NCBI GenBank assembly: GCA_003427395.1
Contig: BFEA01000012.1
Span: forward strand, 5,180,650 to 5,206,541
Source of the DNA: Chara braunii
Lineage: Eukaryota > Streptophyta > Charophyceae > Charales > Characeae
DNA: 25,892 bases
Direction of reading: 5' to 3'
A program made the translations under genes and the position numbers. Below the pieces are notes generated by a model that was not told where the DNA came from, ran no database searches, and saw only the letters and a list, made by a program, of their open reading frames with translations. Shown here one piece after another: positions 10,959 to 20,554 of this stretch (positions are counted from its first letter, which is position 1; each line of letters opens with the position of its first letter).

Positions 10959-13738
10959 TACCAAAGAAAAAGGGAGAGAGAGACAGAGATGGAAAATGAC
11001 TCAAGTTGCCACCGTGATCTATTTCGTGATTGAAATGATTTTTATTTTTCTTTTTTTATCTTTTTCCTGAAAATACCACAATCAAATCTGCAAGTACTCC
11101 AATTGTGAGATTTTTTCACACATTCCTTTGAGCGTGGAAAAATCATTGAATTTGGCGCACACATGGATGAGTGACAAAAATGGAAAATGCACCGAATCGA
11201 CGCGACAATTATTTTGCGGGATTAATAATTTTGTTTTCTGATTTTTTTGATATTTTTAAGAAAAAGACCACAGCCTAATGTTTTGCCATCCCACTATCCT
11301 CACGGAGGTGAGAGAACAGTCAGAATTGAGGACTCGCCCGTTGGGCTGCTCCATCTATTGGTGGGGAGCTACACCTGTTGGAAACCAGGTCCAACATTCC
11401 TTATATATATCGTCTCAGTCCAAGTCATTCCTTTCCAACGGTTCAGCGGGCTGTGGACTTTGCATCATATTTTCTAACCTCCTTTTATTCCCAAAAAGTT
11501 GCTAGTATCCCCCTTCCCATCAGAAAACTCCTATTTTCCACTTTTCTCTTGTCTAAACCGACTGAGAGCAGACCATCTCTTTAGTTGTAACATGTCCCCG
11601 TGATGGTTAGCAAGTTGTAGTAGATGAAGGGTCAACTTTGCTATTCTCCATCCTCTGAGTATGTGTGTGTAATCCTTACACCGCCCCATACAGTTCGCCA
11701 TCTGTTTCGAGGTGCAAAAGCACCTTCTTTTTTATTTGTGTCCCTGATCTATTTTTTCGGTGTATCCACTGTCCCTCCTATTACTGTCCCTTTTACAATC
11801 CCAATCTGCTTTCTGATCGCATTTTCCTCATAACATTGTCGGGGGGTTGCCTACCAACTGGGTACTCCCGTCTGGCAAATAAGAAGTAAATTTGGGTATA
11901 TTTTTTTTGTTTTTGCATGTTTTTTATGTATAGTTGCATATGACAGAGGGTTTCGAGGGAAATCTTGGGGTTTTTGGCCTTCATGCTAACCCATGGATAA
12001 CCAGGGAAGACGACTCGGGCGTGGTCATGAGCGGGGTCAAACGTGGACGGAAAACCGAAAATTTCATGACAGTACTCAAGAAGAAAAAAGAGTGGTGAAC
12101 CCCGGACCAAGCCAAGAAAACCTTGAAAGGAAAGGAGGCGAGAAAGGGTGTGTCCTTTGGTTACGGCCGACTGCGGTGTTACCCCGAGGTGGACCAGGGA
12201 ACTATGGCCGAGCCTGGAGTCGATGACGGAAGTAGGTGTGCGGGTCATCACGGTTACTGATCTTGCCGCAGCCACTGCGGCATGATATCCAGTCCGGGCG
12301 GTCGGTTGTCGGGATGATGGAGGGGTGACTTCAAAGTAAAAATCGGTGGGGTGTATGGTTTAACCGATATAGTGTATCGATGCAATCGGATCGCTGCATG
12401 TGGTTTTCGAGACGAGCATCACAGTACGGTACGACCACCACAATGGAATGAGATCAGTCTCGATACAGTGACGGTAATCAGTTTGGACTATGTTCACTTT
12501 TTAGGCGATGGTCGTTTTAGGGCAAGGCGTGATCAACAATCATGGTAGAGGACCAAATCAGTGTGGTCTGATCTAGTCGACCCTACAGTGGTTGCTGGTA
12601 TAATGATGAGTTCGGTGGGAGTGGGTTCCAAAGTAATCGCCAAGTGATCAGTTTTTGTGTGCTTTGGAACAAGGCTGGGCCACCGTGGTATGGTCCGCCT
12701 CGATGAGAAGAGTAGGGTAATCGCTCGTTGCCTACTGTTCATCAAGACAATGGTTGACACTAATGCTCTAGTGAAATGATCCGGTGTTCGGTAGCGACGA
12801 CAAAATCTCTTATTAGAACCATCCCTGATGACACGCTCATGGAAGTTGTGGATGAGGAGGATCGAATGTATACATATTTTATTTTTTCCCCGCCAGTAGT
12901 CAAGGTGTGCGCGCTCCTAATAACCATTTTTTCCTTTGCAACGGATGAAGGCAGTAAGTGGTGCCCCAACGGTTAAGAAAAGAGCTTGAGGGGGAGATAA
13001 TTCTTGCTGACTGGATTTGGAGGGAACGGCCAAAGGAAACACCTGCATCTAGGAAGGAGCGAAGTTGTGCAAAGATTTGTGGAAAGATCTAGGGGGAAGC
13101 TTGCAGGCAGCACCTGTAGGAGCGCTCGCGAGAATATCGCAAGTCACGCACGGAAGCTTCTAGACAGTGTCGTAAGAGTAGCCGTAAGTGGAGCGCGGGT
13201 CGAGGAGAGTTGTGAGGGGGAGCATTGAAGGGGAGTTGCTAGGGCATCGAGGGGAAGGCATAGGTGTATGGATTAGTCGTTCTCGCTTAGTCGCACGACA
13301 CATGCGTGAGCTCTCAACAACGCATGGCATCTTATCAACGTCCGAGGGGAGGTGAGAGAGGGAGGAAAAGAGAAGATGGCGACGAGACATACTTGGTTTT
13401 TGCGACGGTCTGCATGGTTGACATCTTGGCGCTCTTAGTTTGTTGCCGCTGACACTAGCTGGTCGGTCCATCGTTATCTAGTTCAGTTGTGTGATCTTTG
13501 CGTGGACGCCAATTGCCAATAGGAGGAGAGTCTCTATTCCACTTTTTCTTGCACAAAGATGTGTGCCCCTGTCCATACCCGTTGAACTAAAAGTCACGTT
13601 CGTTGTTCACTGTGTCGATTTTCTAGTTTGTTCATATGCTTTGTATTTGGTCTGGGTTCGAGCCAAAGTGCATGCACAACATGGAGTGAAGCTGGAACGA
13701 AACTAAGTTCTTTTTTTTATCTACCATTTATGGATGTG
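10959..13738. other. Intergenic, no gene recognised
   Basis: No ORF here looks like a real protein. The 10990-11260 part is A+T-rich. A perfect 6-bp hairpin followed by T residues at 11710-11733 resembles a bacterial terminator but has no such meaning in this context. Two GAGGGGGAG tracts (near 12988 and 13214) faintly recall retrotransposon polypurine tracts, without further support. Confidence 0.45.
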
Positions 13739-13758
13739 GAGAGAGAGAGAGAGAGAGA
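13739..13758. repeat. GA dinucleotide microsatellite
   Basis: About ten uninterrupted GA units followed by CAGACAGG. It is one of several GA runs in the window (others at 8818 and at the right end). Confidence 0.9.
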
Positions 13759-13960
13759 CAGACAGGCAAACACGTTCGTTGGGTGTACCGATGCCCAAAG
13801 ACACTCGACATCTGTTGAATCTTGACTTTTATTTTAGTATTATCGGGGCCTGTTTCCCGAGAGATGGTTAATGAGAGCCTTATTTTTCATCGAATATACA
13901 GCGAAATGACTGTTATATATGGTACACCGACACTAAAGTCACCATTTTTATGGTTTTACA

Positions 13961-14218
13961 CTTCAGTGTTTTACTTAGTCTCCTTTCTACATGTTGTACA
14001 TTATATCCCAATGTGCTTTTAGTGCTTCGTCACCGAAAACGCACTTCGGGATTTCAGTGTTTTACTTAGTTTATTTTCTAAATCTTGATTATTATATCCC
14101 GATGCGCTTTCGGTGCTTCGGTACTGAAAACGCACTCCGGGATTTCGATGTTTTACTTAGTTTTTTTTCTACATCTTAAACAATATATCCTGATGCGCTT
14201 TCGGTGTTTCGGTACCGA
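13961..14218 (+). repeat. 91-bp satellite, left block (about 2.8 units)
   Basis: These units contain GTGTTTTACTTAGT, TATATCC-CGATGCGC, TTTCGGTGCTTCGGTAC and CGAAAACGCACTTCGGGATT, and match the large array at 22016-24322 in sequence and orientation. The block stops abruptly inside the GGTACCGA of a unit, and the right-hand array resumes from CCGAAAAC, the next part of the same unit. The two blocks therefore look like one array split by the intervening segment. Confidence 0.92.
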
Positions 14219-17200
14219 TGTCGGCACGAATACCCTTGCAAGGGTATCCGCCCTGGTTCTTTGCAAGTGACAGCGGGGCCGATGGCCCAGGCGGTGTGTT
14301 CAAACGGCTACTTGTGTATGGACCAAGGTTATCTAAGTAGGTAGGGTGAGTGGGCGCGCAGTTTCAAGGCATGCGTGTGAGTTTGCCCCGTTGGTTATAC
14401 GGACGGCATAGCTGCCCAGTTTGATGTAGCATCCCTGATTAGGCCAAGGATTAATGGGCTGGCCCTCGGTTACTATGCCTGACCGACGGCAGGGCTGATA
14501 TGTAGGATGGTACGCGGGGCAGCCGTGGCACGATCAGGGAGACCAACGTGATTGCCTGGTAGCCTCGTGTCTGGCCATGGGTGGGGGCAAGGCCTACGAC
14601 GTCCCCCGCAGCCCTAGGTACTGGACTGTACCGCGTCATATGGGATTCACCGCCTGCTGATCCTAGGTTGGGGCTTAGCCCTATAGGTTACGATGATGGG
14701 TTACTGCGACGGAGGTTCGGGGATCGAGGCCAGCAAGCGGCGATGCAGTAGCAGCGGAGCAGCGAAGCGGCGAGGAGAAAGCGAGGGGTCGAGGGTCCGT
14801 CGGGCTATCCCCCCTCAGGCTTTTGCCGATGGGGGGCGACGGCGGGCCCGGTTTATGGGAAGACCCGATGGAATAGGTCGTGGCTCGTATTTTCATAGTT
14901 GTGTTTTTTTCCCCTTTTTGTTTCTGTTTTTATCTCCTTTCGTGCTACCCCTTTCTTGGAAAAGGGGGGGGGGGGTCTGTCATGTGGGCCGCGGGCGGAA
15001 CAGGCAGGGGAGAGATGCGTAGTGACCCTGCGCCTATAGTAGGCCTACAGAGCACAACACCGAGGTGAGTCCTTTGAGGCACTCGGTGGAATTGGAAAGA
15101 TACAAAGGATTTTTGCACGGCCCGACGCGAGGGCAACATGCATAAAAGGGAGGGTCAGTCGACTGTCCTTTTTCGCTGTGGTATCCTGTATACCCCCCGT
15201 ACCGAGTCTTCGGGAGTGGTCTCCGAGCAAACTGTGGAGCGTTAGTCGGAGAAGAAGCGGGTCAACCAAGCTTGGGGGAAGGGAGTGAGCCGGGCCGAAA
15301 GAGGGAAAAAACCTAGATGCCTTTCACGCCAGGTTCATTCAATGTGCAGATGAGGGAGGAATCGACTATAGGAAGTTAGAGAGCGGAAAACCCGCTCGGT
15401 TCTTAATGACATCGAGCGAGGGAGGAGTCGGGATTGGGGTTTTAGGGCAAGGTGAGTGCGATGGTAGGTCTAGTTTTGGTGTTAGATTAGTGTGCTTAGT
15501 GCTAGGAGGGAAAAGGGTGCGCTGGCTATGGCGGAAGGAAGCGTAGGTGGGACAGAGAGAGTGAGAGAAACCTCCCGATCCGTGGTGAAAACGGGCGGGG
15601 AGAGGTCCTACCCCGGGGTTCTATGGCAAGGCTAGCGCGATGGCGCGGACGAAATTGAGAGCGAGGTAGTAGTGGTGGTGCCATGAGGAATGCGACCTGC
15701 GTGCGGGGAGCCAACTTCAAAGTACGAATCTACCCGGCCGCCCCCTCGGGAAGGATTCGTCAGGGTTCGACTCGCTCCAGTGTTCGACGGGGCCACGGGG
15801 AAATCGGGCGGTGGGGCTGGTGGCTTATCTGTTAGCCACAGTATGGCTCGTGCCTCCGCCTGATGGGCGGGAAGGCGCAGCGGCTGGCTAGGTGGGAGAT
15901 GTGTTCGGTCTAGCCCACCCCATCGACGGACGACAGCGGGGAGCTAAGCGAGAGGTTGGTGACTTACCTGTTCGTCGATGGATCCGAGCGGGGTACCCAG
16001 CTGGGAAGCGGTGGAGTAAGAAAAGAGGAGGGGGCTCGCTTACAGGTCGGGATGCTGTTGTCATGACCAGGACACCGGTCGATAAGGACCTCGTGAATCG
16101 TCCGGATGCAGCCATAGCTCATCTAAAGGACGCAGTAGGCTGTGCATGGGGGGCGACTGCGCTTGGCTCCTCGTCTTGATTTGGGCCGTTGGCTGCTGCC
16201 GGCACTCTGTGCCCTGCCCTGTGACTACCGACCTAGGGGATTGATCGCTCTATCACCCCCAGCAGATGTTGTTGACTCAAGGAGAGGAGACTAGTATTAT
16301 GTCTGTCGGGCCATGCTATGGGCTGTGAAAGCAGCCGGGGAGTCGTGCACCAGGAAGGAAGGGGCAAGCTGCAGGGCGGGCCGTAACCTTGGTAGGGCTT
16401 CGTGACAGGGAATGGGCAGCGTGCCTGCCTATGGACCAAGTGAAAGGCATAGTCCGTCCGGCGCCCAATTGTTGCTACGGGGGCTCGCCAGACTGAGATG
16501 ATCAAGACAGGCGTGGTGTGCAGTATGCTTCGGAGTATGGCGGCTGGAAGCTGCTCTTGTGGCGTGAGTGGTTAACCGGTTGATGGTGGGCAAAGCCGCT
16601 AGTATGGTATATGGGTGAAAACTTGCCACAAACCACGGGTGACGGTTGTGACAGGTCGGCTACAGGAGGAGAATACAGCGGTTGACTGCTGCAGGCTACC
16701 ACATACCGTAGTTGGCTGTATGACTACACTGGCCGCTGGTAAGCGGGGGCGGACTGTTGTTGCATTTGTATACTGCGACCTGATGTCTTCTTTGATTGTA
16801 TACCGCAACCAGCTGCTGCTGTGTACTATGGTTCAGACTGTAGGACTGTGCACGGATCTTGCTGTGGGCCGTCGCTATTACTACTGACCTGCATTGTCGA
16901 GGCTGATTGCAAAGGCGGGTGTTGGGCCCGCTACCTTGCTGGTTCATATTACTGTGCACACCTGTTCGTGGTGTACTGCTGCTGCGCTTGCGGACCAGGT
17001 GTGGGCTGGGGTTGTGGCTAACTGGCCTTATTACCATTGATTGCCATCACGCGCGTCGGCGGTTGGGGTTGGGGGGCGGCTACCAAGCTGTTGTGTGTGG
17101 CGACGTCATGGACTGTGCACAAGCTGCGTACTCCGGCATGTAGCTGCGCACGACAGCGCGATACTACAGGCAAAGGCATACTACTACGGGTTGTTGGAAG

Positions 17201-17520
17201 GCTAGTGGTGGGTGGCCGCGAGTAGGATAGAAAGGGAGGGTTGTTGCAGCAAGGGCGTGGAGAGTGGGGTAACGCAAGGAGGAGGGGTTAGCACTGCAAC
17301 TAGGAGGTCTGTCAGGAGAAGCTGATATCTCTGTTTGACTTTGGGAGCTGACCAAGCTGTGACGTTTGACCATCATTGCGGGGCCCTCAGGCGCTGAAGA
17401 CTTCAAGGCCCTCTCACGCAAGTCTGAGTGCACCCCTCCTGTATCTGAGAGACTAAATGCTTATCCTTCTACCTTTCTTACTCTCAGTCTAGTCTATTGG
17501 GTTGGAGAGGAAGGCGGCAG
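14219..17520. other. Left part of the inserted segment, G-rich, no gene recognised
   Basis: All ORFs are short and of unremarkable composition. Local hairpins are frequent, for example 14583-14607 (GGGGG/CCCCC), 14617-14632 (GGTAC/GTACC) and a perfect 16-bp palindrome at 14231-14246. Homopolymers include a G run at about 14965-14975. I see no repeat longer than about 20 bp shared with the right end of the segment. Confidence 0.4.
14231..14246. repeat. Perfect 16-bp palindrome near the left junction
   Basis: TACCCTTGCAAGGGTA is self-complementary and lies 12 bp inside the left end of the candidate insertion. An imperfect palindrome (TGCCAC/GTGCCA, about 21982-21998) lies about 17 bp inside the right end. 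Subterminal palindromes are common in transposable elements, but the two are not the same sequence. Confidence 0.6.
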
Positions 17521-18047
17521 GCGGGATTGCAACCCGTAATCCGCGCCAAGGCCTTTATGGGAGGTTGCCCCACCGATTGCGGGAGCCCTGCCGAAACTCA
17601 GGAGGAGTTCTGGAGGCAGGGAACTCAGAGGTTACCATTGCTTCCTTTATAAAACCAGTCTAACCTCTATTTATACCTCTTCCTATGTTTTGGCTGACTG
17701 CATTGAATGCCACCCTTACTTTGACTTTGAGTTGACTTCAGGACACAAATCAGACTAACTAAAGGAATGCTTGTATAATGGCAGTTTTAGTTTCTTGTTT
17801 GTCTGAAAGCAGATTGTCACAAAGGGATGCATCTGGGGGAAGGCTGGGAGAAAGACAGTTTTGTTTGCACTTGAATGGGTCTTATAGGGTCAGTCATTAT
17901 TTCTAAGATGAATGACCTGACTGCTGTTGATGAATGGCCTGACTACTTATTTCTGAGGGGTATCGTTTGCTTGACTTTTGAGGGTCAGACATTGTTTCTA
18001 AGATGAATGGTCTGACCGTTGTTTTACTTGGGTGGTTTCTGAACAGT

Positions 18048-18066
18048 CCCTGGGTCAGACCCAGGG
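18048..18066. other. 8-bp perfect hairpin between array copies
   Basis: CCCTGGGT and ACCCAGGG flank a CAG loop. It lies between copies 2 and 3 of the hairpin array and does not carry the conserved loop, so it is a separate structural element. Confidence 0.7.
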
Positions 18067-18263
18067 TACTCTGCTTTTTCGTATGCTGAAAAAAAGGGGG
18101 AGCTGAGCATTGTTTCTAAGATGAATGACTCATCTCTCCCTGATTGTTTTATTCCGATGGAGGATTCAGGGCAAGAGGACTAAACATTGTTTCTAAGATG
18201 AATGGTCTAAGTCTGAGGCCTCATGACCATAATGAGAACAAAGGAATATAATTTTCTATACCG

Positions 18264-18305
18264 TGATATATAAATATAAATATATATATATATGTACTTA
18301 TATAC
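18264..18305. repeat. AT-rich TATA/TAAATA tract
   Basis: An almost pure A+T stretch with (TA)n between array copies 4 and 5. It accounts for the unusually long spacing between those two copies. Confidence 0.8.
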
Positions 18306-18926
18306 GAACAAGGCTAGTCAGGCATTGTTTCTAAGATGAATGGCCTGACTATAGCCTTATCATAAGCGAAGAGAGTATAATCAAGAGTTATAATTGAAGG
18401 TAACTTGGGCCGACTGAGCATTGTTTCTAAGATGAATGGCTCAGTCCTACGCTCATTCGTGAAGATTGAGTTCAGAGAGGTATATATAATTTGGCTACTT
18501 AAACAGTTCAGGGCGACTAAGCATGGTTTCTAAGATGAATGACTTAGTCATATGCCCCAATGAAGAGAAAAGTAGTTGTGCAACCTGTTCGTGTATAACT
18601 AAGGCAGAGGGCTGACATTGTTTCTAAGATGAATGACCAGTCCCAATGCCCTATGTAAGCAGGGTATAAAGGGTTAAAACACTTAAAGACTATGAACTAA
18701 TGTCTGTTGAACCAACTTGGGGATGGTGAGAGTACTTACCTTTGTGGTTTGGCCTGCATGTGACTGAGTGGCATCACTACCTGGTCTGAGTTTGAGTTGA
18801 TAAGTAGTTGCTGTAGAGGCTCGCCACGTGCTAGAGCTGGAGGAGTTAGATTCAATTCCTGCATTTTCTGAGATAGTTTTTTTTACTTAGCTCAATTTCT
18901 GCATTTATCTGAGGTCTTTTCTCATA

Positions 18927-19250
18927 CTTGGACTTGTATAAATCTTGGTGAGCCACTTCTCCTACGGAAAGCGCTGCCGAAATTTCCGCAAATCCAAGGA
19001 GTTAGACAAATCTCTGACTTTCCAAAAGTTCAACTGTCTGAATCATACATGGATTAGTAAAAATATGAGAAGTCTCCCTTTCTAAAGGGAGTGCTGCCCA
19101 AATTTTTACTAATTCAGGGAGTTAGACAAAATTGAGTTTTAGAAAGTCAAAGACTATTCCTGTTTTTATATTCAGGCTTATATAAATTCTGAAAATGCAG
19201 TTTTTCTACGGGAAGCGCTGCCGAAATTTCCTTAGTTTAGAGGAGTTAGA
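18927..19250 (+). repeat. Second hairpin family (B), three units ending GGAGTTAGA
   Basis: Units end with GGAGTTAGA at 18998, 19118 and 19242, after GGRAAGCGCTGCCGAAATTTCC-like cores at 18966, 19087 (diverged: TGCTGCCCAAATTT) and 19211. Unit 1 has CTTGGACTTG/CAAATCCAAG (18927-18936 with 18989-18998, one mismatch), CTCC/GGAG and GGAAA/TTTCC. Unit 2 has a 12-bp perfect stem (19053-19064 with 19102-19113), extended by G-U and G-C, and an apical CTCCCTT/AAGGGAG. Its CTCCC could instead pair with the terminal GGGAG at 19117-19121, so two folds compete. A TCTCTGACTTTC/GAAAGTCAAAGA stem (19011-19022 with 19142-19153) encloses unit 2. Partial relatives occur at 18817-18850 and 17586-17611. Confidence 0.65.
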
Positions 19251-19326
19251 TTATATTATGATAGGTGGCAGAGTTGGCAGTCCACTCTGTATAGGGGAAA
19301 CCTAGCCGAAGGTCCACCTTTTCTTT

Positions 19327-19558
19327 GAGCCCTGACTTAGGACTAGGCTCGGACCTAGTTGGCTACCAGAAGGTTAGATGAGACCACCATATAGAAGATA
19401 GTTCGCATAAGGCTTACATGTTTAGTCTTGGGCGTTGACCTGTCTTGTGTTATAGGCCAGCTTGATCGATCTGATTCAGGACTCGGACTAAGTCCAGCTG
19501 ATCCCTTGAGGATCATCTGCTGTTATCATTGATAACGGGCCGGTTGCCGATTCGTCGG
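19327..19558. other. Chain of short perfect hairpins
   Basis: In order: GAGCC/GGCTC (19327-19350), GGACT/AGTCC (19479-19495), TGATCC/GGATCA (19499-19515), GTTATC/GATAAC (19522-19536) and CCGA-TTCG-TCGG (19547-19558). The last four follow one another within about 80 bases with loops of 3 to 7 nt. No tRNA fold could be made from them. Confidence 0.5.
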
Positions 19559-19942
19559 TCTTCGGCTCAACCTCAACTCACTCCCCATACTCAACCTAAA
19601 AGGCTTTAGCCCTGGTGATCTTTTTGTTTGTTAAGGGTTTCACCCAGACTTTTATTGAATGACCATTTAACAAAGGTACTGAGTATTTAATTAAGGTTGG
19701 CTGGTTGGAGGTTGGGGCTTGCATGGCTAAAACGAGGGGTATGAGTATAGGAACTGGTTGGAGTTAACTCCGTGTAGCGTGTGGACTCTTGTTTGACTTT
19801 TGATGTGATTGCAGATATGTTCAGTGACTTGGGGTTTTGGTCGGACTGCCTTGCGGTCGCACATATATGTATGGCTAGGAGGAGACCCACTATGATTGTG
19901 AGAAGTGATCGTCACATAAGTATTCCCTTTGTGCATATGTAT

Positions 19943-20404
19943 GTGCGTGTGTGTGTGTACCTACGCGGGGAACTAGCGCGGCCTGAAGTGTCCGTGCACC
20001 AAGGGCCCAATCGAGGGTTGGGGTTAATAGGAGGGAGGGGATGACCCTCTCTATTTTCCCTTGAAAAATTTTTGGTCGGACGTTAACCCTGAACTTGGAA
20101 TATGATGGTCCTTGCCCAGGGCGACCCCCGACCCTGAGTTTAACACTACAGGAGCTGTCTCTTATACACATCTAGATGTGTATAAGAGACAGGTGCGTGT
20201 GTGTGTGTACCTACGCGGGGAACTAGCGCGGCCTGAAGTGTCCGTGCACCAAGGGCCCAATCGAGGGTTGGGGTTAATAGGAGGGAGGGGATGACCCTCT
20301 CTATTTTCCCTTGAAAAATTTTTGGTCGGACGTTAACCCTGAACTTGGAATATGATGGTCCTTGCCCAGGGCGACCCCCGACCCTGAGTTTAACACTACA
20401 GGAG
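19943..20404. repeat. Perfect 212-bp direct duplication flanking an adapter (assembly artefact)
   Basis: 19943-20154 and 20193-20404 are identical along their length, from GTGCGTGTGTGTGTGTACC to AACACTACAGGAG, at an offset of 250 bp. Identity this complete, with synthetic adapter exactly between the copies, indicates a chimeric mate-pair read or bad gap fill and not a biological duplication. Confidence 0.97.
20155..20192. other. Nextera mate-pair junction adapter (sequencing contaminant)
   Basis: CTGTCTCTTATACACATCT (20155-20173) is followed directly by its reverse complement AGATGTGTATAAGAGACAG (20174-20192). These are two Tn5 mosaic ends joined head to head, the known 38-nt circularisation junction of Nextera mate-pair libraries. 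It creates spurious peptides such as VSYTHLDVYKRQ on the + strand and MCIRDS on the minus strand, which are familiar database contaminants. Confidence 0.99.
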
Positions 20405-20554
20405 TGTTCCTCTGATAAGCGTTAAAGGTATTTGTTTCTTTTCCTCGTTGTGATGTATTTTGGTGGAACGATAGAGTTCCGAGCGGAAGGGTTAGCACGT
20501 CGCTGGTGATGCGCCAGACAACTCACCACCGCTCCAAACTCCTTCCTGCCCTAG

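Larger units (their letters stand above)
17887..18650 (+). repeat. Array of eight hairpins with conserved loop and covarying stems (family A)
   Basis: Each copy has CATT, a 12-nt loop GTTTCTAAGATG, then AATG; CATT pairs with AATG. CATT starts at 17895, 17990, 18108, 18185, 18323, 18419, 18522 and 18616. One or two unpaired bases, normally beginning with G or A, follow AATG, then an outer stem whose sequence changes: GTCAG/CTGAC, GGTCAGA/TCTGACC, TGAG/CTCA, GACT/AGTC (weak), GTCAGG/CCTGAC, GACTGAG/CTCAGTC, GACTAAG/CTTAGTC and GGGCTG/CAGTCC. Copies 3 and 5-8 add an asymmetric internal loop (0-2 nt left, 3-4 nt right) and a further stem (GGGAG/CTCCC, AAGGCT/AGCCTT, GGGC/GCTC, GGGC/GCCC, GGCA/TGCC). 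Loop changes are limited to one base in copy 1 (G to A); copy 7 has CATG for CATT. Confidence 0.88.
17521..19558 (+). ncRNA. Candidate structured non-coding RNA region
   Basis: This stretch contains no ORF of 60 codons in any frame between about 17434 and 19686, yet is packed with hairpins. It starts with GCGG-G-ATT/AATCCGC (17521-17543) and CCCTGCC/GGCAGGG (17586-17621), continues with the eight-hairpin array (17887-18650), the second family (18927-19250) and a chain of short hairpins (19327-19558). Strand is chosen because the G-U pairs that extend several stems (for example GGGC/GCTC at 18407 and 18451) form only when the + strand sequence is read as RNA. Transcription is not shown; the boundaries are mine and approximate. 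Confidence 0.35.

Noticed and set aside
11710-11733. Hairpin AGGTGC-AAAA-GCACCT followed by T residues, resembling a Rho-independent terminator
   Set aside because: The context is a eukaryotic nuclear genome, and no gene ends there.
12988-13222. Two GAGGGGGAG tracts resembling retrotransposon polypurine tracts
   Set aside because: No flanking long terminal repeat, primer-binding site or coding remnant could be identified.
17887-18650. CRISPR array as an explanation for regularly spaced conserved 20-mers
   Set aside because: Spacing is irregular (77-138 bp), the flanks are complementary within each copy and no cas gene is present. The genome is eukaryotic.
17521-19558. Known self-cleaving ribozymes (hammerhead, twister) or box C/D snoRNA cluster
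   Set aside because: I found no CTGATGA...GAAA hammerhead core. TAAGATGAATG only loosely resembles box C, and no consistently placed box D with terminal stem follows. The GCTGCCGAAA core could not be fitted to a twister consensus from memory; a covariance search would be decisive.
20112-20294. ORF containing VSYTHLDVYKRQ, and the minus-strand ORF 19890-20171 starting MCIRDS
   Set aside because: Both are translated through the Nextera junction adapter and are artefacts.
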